From: Nocardia goodfellowii | GTDB taxonomy: Bacteria; Actinomycetota; Actinomycetes; Mycobacteriales; Mycobacteriaceae | Reading direction: 5' to 3' | NCBI RefSeq assembly: GCF_017875645.1 | Contig: NZ_JAGGMR010000001.1 | Coordinates: 4,154,001 to 4,218,000 of the forward strand | Length of the DNA stretch: 64,000 bases | In this document: piece after piece, positions 20,557 to 29,386 of the stretch | How positions within the stretch are numbered: the stretch's first letter is position 1 | Layout: every line of letters starts with the position of its first letter | Notes under the pieces: generated by a model | The model's database searches: none | The model's input: only the letters and a program-made list of their open reading frames with translations | Told to the model about the DNA's origin: nothing | Program-made: the position numbers and the translations under genes

Positions 20557-21465
20557 TCAGTCCGCGACCGCGTCGGCGAAGGTTTCCTCCGGGGACTCCG
20601 GAGCGTCGGCGGGCCAGCCGGGATAGGCCGGTGGCGTCCCACCGAAGGCGGGGCAGAGGGGTTTGTAGTCGCAGTAACCGCAGAGCCAGCTGGTGGTCGG
20701 CTGGAACTCGCCGGTGCGCCCGGCTTCGAGGATCGCCTCCCAGAGCGCGCCCAGGGTGCGTTCGAAGCGGGCCAGTTCCTCCGCGTCCGGCGCGTAGGTG
20801 AGGATCTGCTCGTCGGCCAGGTAGATCAGCCGCAGCTGGGCGGGCAGGATCCCGCGGGTGCGCAGCACCACCAGGGCGTAGAACTTCAGCTGAAACAGCG
20901 CCTTGGTCTCCTGCGCGAGCCCGGGGGCGCGACCACTCTTGTAATCGACCACGCGCAGCTCACCGGTCGGCGCGACATCGATCCGATCGACGAATCCGCG
21001 CAGCAGCACCCCGTTACCGAGTTCGACCTCGACTCGGGCTTCCCGCGATTCCGGTTCGAAGCCTGTCGGGTCTTCGAGGCGGTAGTAGCTGTCGAGCAGT
21101 TGGCGTACTTCCGCGAGCAACGGCTCGATCCCGTCGGCGACGACCAGTTCGGCGACCTCGGGCCGCCCCTCGAGGACCCGGGCCCAGGCCGGCTCGATCA
21201 ATGCGGCGGCGCGCTCCGGTCTTCGCTGGTCGGCGGGCAACCCGTAGAGGTCTTCGAGTACCGCGTGCACCACCGTGCCGCGCACCGCGCCACGCGAGGG
21301 ACGCTCCGGAATCCGATCGATCGCGCGCAGGCGATATTTCAACGGGCACTGTTTGAAATCGATTGCGCGCGAGGGTGACAGCGCCGGCCTGCGCCGCCCC
21401 GAATCCTGCTCCGGCCCGGCCTCGGGGGTGAGATCGGCAGGGGGCTTGCACGCGGACGCTGACAT
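20557..21465 (-). CDS. RecB-family exonuclease (PD-(D/E)XK, probable Fe-S)
   Basis: A 302-residue stand-alone RecB-like nuclease. It shows PALSPSRAIDFKQCPLKYRLR, the GTVVHAVLEDLY motif with the conserved His, VDYKSG with catalytic Asp and Lys, and a C-terminal CGYCDYKPLC cluster. Cys40 plus the three C-terminal cysteines form the four-Cys set that binds a 4Fe-4S cluster in AddB/RecB/Cas4-type nucleases. No helicase domain is present. The equivalent gene in M. tuberculosis is Rv2119, also next to trmI. The ATG at 21465 is chosen; an in-frame ATG at 21495 is possible, and neither has a strong ribosome-binding site. It diverges from trmI. Confidence 0.85.
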   Translation of the reverse strand: MSASACKPPADLTPEAGPEQDSGRRRPALSPSRAIDFKQCPLKYRLRAIDRIPERPSRGAVRGTVVHAVLEDLYGLPADQRRPERAAALIEPAWARVLEGRPEVAELVVADGIEPLLAEVRQLLDSYYRLEDPTGFEPESREARVEVELGNGVLLRGFVDRIDVAPTGELRVVDYKSGRAPGLAQETKALFQLKFYALVVLRTRGILPAQLRLIYLADEQILTYAPDAEELARFERTLGALWEAILEAGRTGEFQPTTSWLCGYCDYKPLCPAFGGTPPAYPGWPADAPESPEETFADAVAD

Positions 21466-21497
21466 ACCTGGCAGGCTATCCGGCGGCACTGACATAA

Positions 21498-22430
<933 letters not shown>

Positions 22431-22442
22431 CGCTGCGACCGG

Positions 22443-22952
22443 CTAGGGCGCGCAGGGGGCAACGAATGCCAGCAAGGTGCACGCACCCGCGTCCGACAGC
22501 TTCCACTTGCCGTCCAGGTATTCCCAGGTCATCGGCATCGCGGGCGCGGCGCCGTGCGGGGAGGTGGTGACCACCTGCGCGGTCGCCTTGGTGCCGTCCA
22601 CCTTGACATCGCTCACCGCGAAGGTGAGCGTGCCGTAACCGGCGAGCGCCCGGTTCATGGTTTCGATGTTGGCCTGCCGCTTGGCGCCGTCGGCCACGAC
22701 CGCGGTCTTCTCGGCGGTGGGCTTGGCCGGATCGGCCAGCAAAACCAGCGTCGCCTGCAGGTCAGCGGCCGAAGGCGCCGCCACGGCGGACTGCGCGCCG
22801 TTGCCCGCGGCGGAAGTGGTGACCGCCGCACTGGTGCTGGTGGCGGTCTCGGATTTATCGTCGGAACCACAACCGGTTACACCGGCCGTAACGGCGAGCG
22901 CCACCGCGACGCTAGCCATAGACAGACGGAGTGTCCGCACGGGAAGGAGCAT
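22443..22952 (-). CDS. LppK-like lipoprotein with Mtb12-type domain
   Basis: A 169-residue exported lipoprotein: a basic, hydrophobic leader ends in a VTGC lipobox (Cys about residue 28), followed by a Ser/Thr/Ala-rich linker and a globular domain. The domain runs from LQATLVLLADPAKPTAEK through TLTFAVSDVKVDG to PMTWEYLDGKWKLSD. This pattern matches the low-molecular-weight antigen Mtb12 type and LppK (Rv2116), which occupies the same place between trmI and mpa in M. tuberculosis. Function is unknown. An iron-box-like sequence lies 52-70 bp upstream of its start. It converges with trmI, 12 bp apart. Confidence 0.8.
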   Translation of the reverse strand: MLLPVRTLRLSMASVAVALAVTAGVTGCGSDDKSETATSTSAAVTTSAAGNGAQSAVAAPSAADLQATLVLLADPAKPTAEKTAVVADGAKRQANIETMNRALAGYGTLTFAVSDVKVDGTKATAQVVTTSPHGAAPAMPMTWEYLDGKWKLSDAGACTLLAFVAPCAP

Positions 22953-23003
22953 TGAGTCAGCAACCTTTCGGCTCGATCGGCGAGCATGCTCGCCTGGTTC
23001 GGG

Positions 23004-23022
23004 TTAGGGGAGGCTAACATGG
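23004..23022 (-). promoter_or_regulatory. IdeR/DtxR iron-box-like site
   Basis: On the minus strand the core reads TTAGCCTCCCCTAA, matching the actinobacterial iron-box core TTAGCCTAACCTAA at 12 of 14 positions; the plus strand reads TTAGGGGAGGCTAAC. The site lies 52-70 bp upstream of the lipoprotein start and 112 bp upstream of arc, so the lipoprotein is the more likely target. Confidence 0.4.
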
Positions 23023-23133
23023 ACGCAAGCAGGTCGATCGCAGCCCAGATGTGATCACGACGAAACCGTGTTGGAAGGCGAGAACCGTTCGAGCCCGGTA
23101 GCGTTGATAGACCGGGACTGGGAGGAGCAGCAC

Positions 23134-24894
23134 ATGAGCCCCATCGAGAATTCGGATTCGGCGGCCTGGAGAGAGCTCGAGGCGGTACGCGCCGAAGCAG
23201 CTGCACTCCGGAGGCAACTCGCCGATTCACCCGATCGCGCACGGGAATTGGAAGCCCGCATCGATTCGCTGACCATTCGCAATACCAAGCTGATGGACAC
23301 CCTCAAGGAAGCGCGGCAGCAACTCGTCGCACTCCGCGAGGAAGTCGATCGACTGGGTCAGCCACCGAGTGGATACGGCGTTCTGATCGGTGTGTACGAC
23401 GATCAGACGGTCGACGTGTTCACTTCCGGGCGCAAGATGCGGTTGACCTGTTCGCCGAACATCGACACCTCGACGCTGGAATACGGCCAGACCGTCCGCC
23501 TCAACGAGGCGCTCACCGTCGTCGAGGCCGGCGTCTACGACGCGGTCGGCGAAATCGGAAGTCTGCGAGAGATTCTCGACGACGGACGGCGCGCGCTGGT
23601 GGTCGGCCATGCCGACGAGGAGCGCGTGGTGTGGCTGGCCGGGCCGCTGTCCAAGCTCGCCGAGATGGATGATCTGGAAGATCCGGATCGTCCCATTCGC
23701 AAACTGCGGCCGGGCGATTCGCTCCTGGTCGACACCAAGGCCGGCTTCGCCTACGAGCGCATTCCCAAGGCCGAGGTCGAAGATCTCGTGCTCGAGGAAG
23801 TGCCCGACGTCGACTACAGCGATATCGGTGGCCTCGGTCGCCAGATCGAGCAGATCCGCGACGCCGTGGAGCTGCCGTTCCTGCACAAAGACCTGTTCCG
23901 CGAGTACGCGCTGCGGCCGCCCAAGGGTGTGCTGCTCTACGGTCCGCCCGGTTGCGGTAAGACGCTGATCGCGAAGGCCGTCGCGAACTCGCTGGCCAAG
24001 AAGATCGCCGAAGCCCGCGGTGAGGATGCCAAGGAAGCCAAGTCCTTCTTCCTCAACATCAAGGGCCCGGAGCTGCTGAACAAGTTCGTCGGCGAGACCG
24101 AGCGGCACATCCGCATCATCTTCCAGCGCGCCCGGGAGAAGGCGTCGGAGGGCACCCCGGTGATCGTGTTCTTCGACGAGATGGATTCGATCTTCCGCAC
24201 CCGTGGTTCGGGTGTCTCCTCCGACGTGGAGACCACCGTTGTGCCGCAGTTGCTTTCGGAGATCGACGGTGTCGAGGGCCTGGAGAACGTCATCGTCATC
24301 GGCGCCTCCAACCGCGAGGACATGATCGACCCCGCGATCCTGCGCCCCGGACGTCTCGACGTGAAGATCAAGATCGAGCGCCCGGACGCGGAATCGGCCC
24401 AGGACATCTTCTCCAAGTACCTGGTCGACACGCTGCCGCTGCACGCCGACGATCTCGCCGAGTTCGGCGGCGACCGGACGGCCTGCATCCAGGCGATGAT
24501 CGATCGGGTGGTCGAGCGGATGTACGCCGAGAGCGAGGACAACCGCTTCCTGGAGGTCACCTACGCCAACGGTGACAAGGAAGTCCTCTACTTCAAGGAC
24601 TTCAACTCCGGCGCCATGATCCAGAACATCGTGGACCGGGCCAAGAAGTACGCCATCAAGTCGGTGCTCGACACCGGCGCCCCGGGCCTGCGCATCCAGC
24701 ATCTCTTCGATTCGATCGTGGACGAGTTCGCCGAGAACGAGGACTTGCCCAACACCACGAATCCGGATGACTGGGCACGCATCTCGGGCAAGAAGGGCGA
24801 GCGGATCGTCTACATCCGCACGCTGGTCACCGGCAAGAACGCCAGTGCCAGCCGGGCCATCGACACCGAGTCGAATACGGGTCAGTACCTGTAG
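23134..24894 (+). CDS. arc: Proteasomal AAA ATPase ARC/Mpa
   Basis: A 586-residue ATPase that recognises Pup-tagged proteins, unfolds them and feeds them to the 20S proteasome. The N-terminal coiled coil (about residues 10-75) binds Pup. Two OB-type interdomains follow, then the AAA module with Walker A GPPGCGKT, Walker [11 protein letters not shown] and the second-region [18 protein letters not shown]. The C-terminus ends GQYL, the penultimate-tyrosine motif that docks into the proteasome. The ATG at 23134 has GGAGGAG 7 bases upstream; the longer open frame upstream lacks family sequence. In M. tuberculosis mpa leads into the dop-pup-prcBA region, but here unrelated genes follow. Confidence 0.96.
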   Translation: MSPIENSDSAAWRELEAVRAEAAALRRQLADSPDRARELEARIDSLTIRNTKLMDTLKEARQQLVALREEVDRLGQPPSGYGVLIGVYDDQTVDVFTSGRKMRLTCSPNIDTSTLEYGQTVRLNEALTVVEAGVYDAVGEIGSLREILDDGRRALVVGHADEERVVWLAGPLSKLAEMDDLEDPDRPIRKLRPGDSLLVDTKAGFAYERIPKAEVEDLVLEEVPDVDYSDIGGLGRQIEQIRDAVELPFLHKDLFREYALRPPKGVLLYGPPGCGKTLIAKAVANSLAKKIAEARGEDAKEAKSFFLNIKGPELLNKFVGETERHIRIIFQRAREKASEGTPVIVFFDEMDSIFRTRGSGVSSDVETTVVPQLLSEIDGVEGLENVIVIGASNREDMIDPAILRPGRLDVKIKIERPDAESAQDIFSKYLVDTLPLHADDLAEFGGDRTACIQAMIDRVVERMYAESEDNRFLEVTYANGDKEVLYFKDFNSGAMIQNIVDRAKKYAIKSVLDTGAPGLRIQHLFDSIVDEFAENEDLPNTTNPDDWARISGKKGERIVYIRTLVTGKNASASRAIDTESNTGQYL

Positions 24895-24910
24895 GTTCCA
24901 CCTACCGCAG

Positions 24911-24941
24911 GGCCGCGTTTCCACTCGGGAACGCGGCCTTT
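24911..24941 (+). terminator. Rho-independent terminator after arc
   Basis: A 12-bp stem beginning GGCCGCGTTTCC (one G-T wobble) with a 4-nt loop is followed by TTT. It starts 17 bp after the arc stop. Confidence 0.7.
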
Positions 24942-25021
24942 CGGCATCTCGGAGTGTTGCGCGGTCCGGCCGATATCCGACATACCGGGTAGCGTTTCCC
25001 GCGCTGACCAGAGGAGATCGA

Positions 25022-25621
25022 ATGAATTACCCGCAGCCCGAACCCTATCCGGGTGCTGAACCGTATCCGGGCGGTTCCTACGAGCCATACGGTCCGGGCG
25101 GCGGCAAGCCGCCGGTCCCGTCCACGGTGCAGTACGCCTTCTATCTGATGCTGGCGGGCGCCGCCGTCACGGTGCTGAGCACGCTGCTGATCTTCACGCA
25201 ATTGGACGTGGTGCGCGAGGAGGTGCAGAAGCAGGACGTCGATGCGGTCTTCACCGAGTCCCAGCTCGATTCCCTCGTCATCTTCTCGGTGGCCATCGGT
25301 GTCGCCACCAATCTGGTGTCCGCCGGGTTGTGGATCTGGATGGCGTTCGCGAATCGAGCGGGCAAGAACTGGGCCCGGATCACCGCGAGCGTCCTGTTCG
25401 GCCTCAGCACCGTGTTCACCATTCTGAGCCTGGTGGGCTCGGGTGTGTTCGGCGCGGGCAGCGGGGGCGCCGGGATCATCGCGGGCGTGCTCACCTGGCT
25501 GATCGGAGTGGCCGCGATCGTCCTGCTGTGGCACAAGCGGTCGGCCGCGTACTTCAAGCCCGCGCCGCCCCCGGGGTATGCCCCGCCGCCGGGCTTCGCT
25601 CCGCCGCCGCCCGGATCCTGA
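25022..25621 (+). CDS. Four-helix membrane protein with Pro-rich tails, unknown function
   Basis: A 199-residue protein with GAGGAGATC before the ATG. The cytosolic-looking N-terminus is rich in Pro, Tyr and Gly (YPGAEPYPGGSYEPYGPGG), then come about four membrane helices (near residues 40-60, 88-110, 120-142 and 147-165), and the C-terminus is a PPPGYAPPPGFAPPPPG tail. The helix pair around WIWMAFANRAGKNWARI resembles other small actinobacterial tetraspan proteins of unknown function. It follows the arc terminator and converges with the cyclophilin gene across a strong hairpin. No enzyme motif is seen. Confidence 0.75.
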   Translation: MNYPQPEPYPGAEPYPGGSYEPYGPGGGKPPVPSTVQYAFYLMLAGAAVTVLSTLLIFTQLDVVREEVQKQDVDAVFTESQLDSLVIFSVAIGVATNLVSAGLWIWMAFANRAGKNWARITASVLFGLSTVFTILSLVGSGVFGAGSGGAGIIAGVLTWLIGVAAIVLLWHKRSAAYFKPAPPPGYAPPPGFAPPPPGS

Positions 25622-25627
25622 CGGCGC

Positions 25628-25664
25628 GAAGGGCCGCGTTTCCCGCCAGGAGACGCGGCCCTTC
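25628..25664 (+). terminator. Bidirectional terminator between convergent genes
   Basis: A 12-bp perfect stem starting GAAGGGCCGCGT, extended by four further pairs including one wobble, closes a 5-nt loop. A at one end and T at the other give short A/T runs in both directions, suiting the convergent genes on either side. Confidence 0.7.
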
Positions 25665-25676
25665 GGGCGTCCGGAC

Positions 25677-26381
25677 TCAGTTCGCGATGGCTACCGAGTC
25701 GATGACCATGTCCGCGGCGGGCGCACCGTCACCGGTGCCGTCCTTGGTGCCGCCGTTCGCGACGGCCGTCAGCTTCTCCATGCCGGCGGTGATCTTGCCG
25801 AAGGGCGTGTAGTTCGGCGGCAGCTGCGAATCCTGGGTGACCAGGAAGAACTGGCTGCCATTGGTGTTCGGACCGGCATTGGCCATGGCGACGGTGCCCG
25901 CCGCGTAGGTCGCGCCGGCCAGGTTCTCATCCGGGACCTGGTAGCCCGGACCGCCGGTCCCCGTGGCGGTCGGATCGCCGCATTGCAGCACGAAGATGCC
26001 CTGGGTGGTCAGCCGGTGGCAGCGGGTGTGATCAAAGTAGGCCTCGTTGGCCAGGAAGACGAACGAGTTGACCGTGCGCGGAGCCTTGGCCGCGTCGAGC
26101 GCGATCGTGACGGCGCCGCAGCTGGTGTTCAGCGTCGCGGTGTAGTTCGCGCCCGGATCGATTGTCATCCCCGGTTCCGCGGGCCACTGCTTGCCGTTCG
26201 GCTGGCCGGCGTCGGGTGTGCAGTCCGGGGCCGCGGCCGCGGCCTCGGGCATCGCCACGATGCCGCCGAGGCCGAGTACTGCCAGTGCCGCGCCAGCAGC
26301 GAAAAGCCGTGCACCGCCTAGGGTTCCCCGGAGAAGTCCGCTACGGGTGCTATGGACGAATTGCCGCTGTTCGCTGCTCAA
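25677..26381 (-). CDS. Secreted cyclophilin-type peptidyl-prolyl isomerase
   Basis: A 234-residue PpiA/PpiB-type protein. The N-terminus has one hydrophobic stretch (LFAAGAALAVLGLGGIVAM) followed by an Ala-rich cleavage-like region, so it is exported or anchored. The cyclophilin domain shows APRTVNSFVFLANEAYFD, CHRLTTQGIFVLQCGDPTATGTGGPGY and MANAGPNTNGSQFFLVT, which contain the usual substrate-binding residues, although the arginine of FHRVI is here CHRLT. It probably assists folding of cell-envelope or secreted proteins. It converges with the four-helix membrane protein gene. Confidence 0.9.
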   Translation of the reverse strand: MSSEQRQFVHSTRSGLLRGTLGGARLFAAGAALAVLGLGGIVAMPEAAAAAPDCTPDAGQPNGKQWPAEPGMTIDPGANYTATLNTSCGAVTIALDAAKAPRTVNSFVFLANEAYFDHTRCHRLTTQGIFVLQCGDPTATGTGGPGYQVPDENLAGATYAAGTVAMANAGPNTNGSQFFLVTQDSQLPPNYTPFGKITAGMEKLTAVANGGTKDGTGDGAPAADMVIDSVAIAN

Positions 26382-26455
26382 CGTTCTCCAGTCTCCTTCA
26401 TTCGCTTACCGCATCGGTCGATGCTTTGGCGCATCATGCCATTTCGGGGCACGGC

Positions 26456-26590
26456 GTGGAGGCGGATGCCGAAGGGAATTCCCGGTTCGCGTCGGTCGAC
26501 AGCGAACACGAGATCATCCAGCCGCTGATCGACGGACTGACCCAGGGGCAGCGCGACGAGACCTGGCCCGGAATGCTGCGTCTGAGCTGA
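26456..26590 (+). other. Possible 44-codon ORF or gene remnant in intergenic region
   Basis: A frame starting at a GTG encodes VEADAEGNSRFASVDSEHE followed by IIQPLIDGLTQGQRDETWPG and ends MLRLS. The composition is protein-like rather than the Arg/Pro-rich pattern of chance frames here, but the ribosome-binding site is weak. It may be a small gene or the 3' remnant of a lost one. It is the only protein-like content in the 324-bp gap between the cyclophilin gene and the kinase array (26382-26705). Confidence 0.3.
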
Positions 26591-26651
26591 GCCGCGCTCC
26601 CGGCCTCGGCTTCGGGCGGAATACTCTGCGGCTCAACGCTGTCGGCGCTGC

Positions 26652-26686
26652 TATAGTCCTCGCCTAGTCGGGTTTTCACCTGACTA
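26652..26686 (+). promoter_or_regulatory. Candidate promoter and 5'-UTR hairpin of the kinase array
   Basis: TATAGT at 26652-26657 is a good -10 candidate; no convincing -35 is seen. Directly after it, TAGTCGGGT and ACCTGACTA (26665-26686) form a 9-bp stem with one G-T pair and a TTTC loop. The hairpin would lie at the 5' end of the mRNA, or the inverted repeat could be an operator, about 19 bp before the first kinase start. Confidence 0.4.
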
Positions 26687-26705
26687 TTCGGGAAGGGAGG
26701 CCCGA

Positions 26706-28169
26706 ATGGTTGGTGTCGAGGGCACCACCTTCGGTGGGTACATCATCGAGCGAAGGCTCGGCAGTGGCGGTATGGGCACCGTGTACGCGGCCCGGCATCC
26801 GCGCCTGTCCCGGGTCGACGCCGTCAAGATCCTGTCCGAGCAACGGGGCGGCGACCCGGAATTCCGGGCCCGGTTCTTGCGCGAGGCCGAGATCGCCGCG
26901 CGTTTGCAACATCCGAATCTGGTGGCGGTCCGCGACCGCGGCGACCAGGACGGCCGGCTGTGGATCGCGATGCAATACGTCGAAGGTCCCGATCTCGGTG
27001 CGCTGATCAAACGTGGTCCCGCCGTCCTCGACATTCCGCGCGCCGTGCACATCCTCACCGAAGCGGCACAGGGGCTCGACGAGTTGCATCGGGCGGGGCT
27101 GCTGCACCGCGATGTGAAGCCCGCGAACATCCTGATCGCCGAACAGCCCGGCGGGCCGGACCGCGTGCTGGTCACCGACTTCGGGATCGCCAGGGCCGCA
27201 GACGATTCCACCACCTTGGCCGGACCGGGTGGAGTCACCGCCACACTGGCCTACGCGGCGCCCGAGCAGATCAGCGGTGCGCCGGTCGACCGGCGTGCGG
27301 ACGTGTACGCGCTGGGCGCGACGCTGTATCACATGCTCACGGGCACGGTCCCGTACCCGCGCAACAGCCCCGGCTCGGTCATGTACGCGCATCTGCACGA
27401 GCCGCCGCCGCGCCCGTCCCAGCGAAACCCGCAGGTAACCAAGGCGTTCGACACGGTGATCGCCACGGCGATGGCGAAGCGGCCGGATGACCGGTATGAC
27501 AGTTGCGGCGCGCTGGCCGCGGCCGCCGCGGCGGCGCTCTCCGGCCGCCGCGCCGCCGGTAGGGGCCGTCGCGGGCTCGCCGCCGCCCTGCTGACTGTGC
27601 TGGCGACGACGGCGGCAGCCGTCTGGTTCGTGCGCGCCCAGGAGACGACGCCGGCGGCGGCGCGTCATCACCCCGTCGCCGATAGTGTCGACCCGGCGCA
27701 GTGGGGCGTGTACGCCTATATGCCCGAAGCCTTTCCGCGGCTGCTGCCGCCGTTCCCGTACGGCTCGGGGTATCAGGATCTCTCGGCGTGTGTGCCGCAG
27801 GCCGAGGCGGTCGACAGCCTGCTCGACAGCGCGGTGCCGGTCGGGGAGTTGTTCTGCCTCGGGGATCGGAATCCGGCCGAATCGGTGCAGGTCTTCTGCA
27901 ATGCCGATCGGTCGCCGATGGGGCCGAGCCGGTCGTATGCCAAAGCCGAAGGTGACGAGCACTGGTCCCGCCCTTCGGGCACGGGGCATGTGTTCTGGGG
28001 AAGTGATCTGTATTCCGGGACAGGGACGTTCCTGGACGGCAAAGTCTGGGGTGTGCTCGATGTCTACTTCGACGACCCGGCCCGCAACTTCTGCCGGGTA
28101 CGAGTGGTGGGCGAGGGACCGACCGGGACGGTACTACGCGATCGGTGGTGGGCGAATGCGCCGCTTTAG
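26706..28169 (+). CDS. Receptor Ser/Thr kinase 1 with four-Cys WWxxAPL ectodomain
   Basis: A 487-residue membrane kinase with GGGAGG before the ATG. The catalytic domain (about residues 9-275) has GSGGMG at 19-24, Lys41, HRDVKPAN with Asp136, and DFG Asp158, so it should be active; the P+1 region reads ATLAYAAPEQ where most bacterial kinases have GT-x-x-Y-x-x-PE. One membrane helix spans about 290-308. The extracellular part (310-487) has Cys362, 384, 398 and 463 and ends DRWWANAPL. The same ectodomain closes the other three receptors in the array, and I do not recognise it as a named domain. The downstream lipoprotein gene overlaps its last 14 bases. Confidence 0.88.
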   Translation: MVGVEGTTFGGYIIERRLGSGGMGTVYAARHPRLSRVDAVKILSEQRGGDPEFRARFLREAEIAARLQHPNLVAVRDRGDQDGRLWIAMQYVEGPDLGALIKRGPAVLDIPRAVHILTEAAQGLDELHRAGLLHRDVKPANILIAEQPGGPDRVLVTDFGIARAADDSTTLAGPGGVTATLAYAAPEQISGAPVDRRADVYALGATLYHMLTGTVPYPRNSPGSVMYAHLHEPPPRPSQRNPQVTKAFDTVIATAMAKRPDDRYDSCGALAAAAAAALSGRRAAGRGRRGLAAALLTVLATTAAAVWFVRAQETTPAAARHHPVADSVDPAQWGVYAYMPEAFPRLLPPFPYGSGYQDLSACVPQAEAVDSLLDSAVPVGELFCLGDRNPAESVQVFCNADRSPMGPSRSYAKAEGDEHWSRPSGTGHVFWGSDLYSGTGTFLDGKVWGVLDVYFDDPARNFCRVRVVGEGPTGTVLRDRWWANAPL

Positions 28170-29385
28170 TATTGCGTCGGCATTGACGGCGCTCGCGCTC
28201 GTCTCGGGGTGCACCATCGCGGGCAATCCGCAACCGCAGCAGTACGACCTGACATCGTTCGACGTCGGCCCGTACAGCGTCCAACCGCTCGAGGTGCCGG
28301 CCGAGACCAGCGAGAAGCACGGGCGGACTTTGGAGTCGGCGCGGATGACCGAGGCGTTGATCGATCCGGTCGAAGCGGATCCGGCCCTGGACAAGCCGAC
28401 CGGCACGACGGCCTTGGCCGCGCTGCCGACGCCGGCGAAGGTGACGACCTTGCTCGCGGCCCCGGTTCGCGCGGTGCTCGAGCGCAACGACATGCTGAGC
28501 GCGGCGGCGGTCGGCGGCACCGATGTCACCTCGGGTCCGCGCGGCCCGGTCGTGGGCGAGTCACGGGTGCTCACCGTGCTCGTGACGCGCTTCGCCGATG
28601 CCGCGACGGCACTACGCGCCGCCCGCGACATGGATGCCGCCGACGCGGCGGTGAACCCGGAGAACGTCGCCGTCACGATCCCGGAATACCCTGCGGCGCT
28701 GGCGCATTGGCGGCCGAACGTGCCGACCTTGGCCGTCACCCTGCCCACCGACTTCTATGTGATCAGCCTGCTCGTCGGGCACACCAGCCCCGACCTCGCG
28801 GCGCTGGCCGAGCTCGCCCGCAAGGCCTTCGCCGCACAGCTGCCGCGGTTACGCGCATTCGCGCCGACCCCGCGCGAGCGGTTCGTCTCCATGCCGCTGG
28901 ATCCGGAAGGCATGCTGGCCCGGATGCTGCCGCTGGCGCCGAGCCGCTGGCCCTACCCCACCGTAACGGCGGTGAACCACAGCGAGATCGCGGGATGGGG
29001 CGGCACCCTGCAACCCAGTGGCCTGGTGTTCGGGCCACGGGCCGCCTACCTGTATCTCACCCGGCCGCGGCGGACAGCGACGGAGGCATTGGCCTTCAAC
29101 GGGTTCAATGTCCTGGCTCGGTACCCGGATGCCACCGCCGCGCGCGCGAGCTACGACCGCACGAAAAGAGTGCAGTTGGAGAGCGGACTGAGGGAGGTGC
29201 CCGGTCCCGCCGGGGTGGCGGATGTCTTCTGCGCCGAGAACCCGTCGCCGGATAAGCTCGGCGTCATCAAGTACACCTGCTGGGTACTGCACGGCCGGTA
29301 TGTCGCAACGCTTTTCGCCCGGGAGTCGAAGAGCGCGCAGCAGCGGGCAGCTGCCCAGTACGGCCTGCTGGTGAACGGCGGATAG
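28156..29385 (+). CDS. DUF7373 family lipoprotein 1
   Basis: A 409-residue exported lipoprotein with a LVSGC lipobox (Cys19) after a short basic leader. The mature part begins TIAGNPQPQQYDLTSFDVGPY and has the repeated family blocks AAPVRAVLERNDMLSAAAVGG, NPENVAVTIPEYPAALAHW and a C-terminal AQQRAAAQYGLLVNGG. These match what I know of the DUF7373 lipoproteins that are frequent in Nocardia and related genera; function is unknown. The ATG at 28156 lies inside the end of kinase 1, so translation is coupled, which suggests the lipoprotein works with the kinase ectodomains outside the membrane. Confidence 0.82.
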   Translation: MRRFSIASALTALALVSGCTIAGNPQPQQYDLTSFDVGPYSVQPLEVPAETSEKHGRTLESARMTEALIDPVEADPALDKPTGTTALAALPTPAKVTTLLAAPVRAVLERNDMLSAAAVGGTDVTSGPRGPVVGESRVLTVLVTRFADAATALRAARDMDAADAAVNPENVAVTIPEYPAALAHWRPNVPTLAVTLPTDFYVISLLVGHTSPDLAALAELARKAFAAQLPRLRAFAPTPRERFVSMPLDPEGMLARMLPLAPSRWPYPTVTAVNHSEIAGWGGTLQPSGLVFGPRAAYLYLTRPRRTATEALAFNGFNVLARYPDATAARASYDRTKRVQLESGLREVPGPAGVADVFCAENPSPDKLGVIKYTCWVLHGRYVATLFARESKSAQQRAAAQYGLLVNGG

Positions 29386-29386
29386 C

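Noticed and set aside
24895..26381. dop or pup just after arc
   Set aside because: The genes there encode a four-helix membrane protein and a cyclophilin; no Pup-like GGQ/GGE C-terminus or Dop-like sequence was found.
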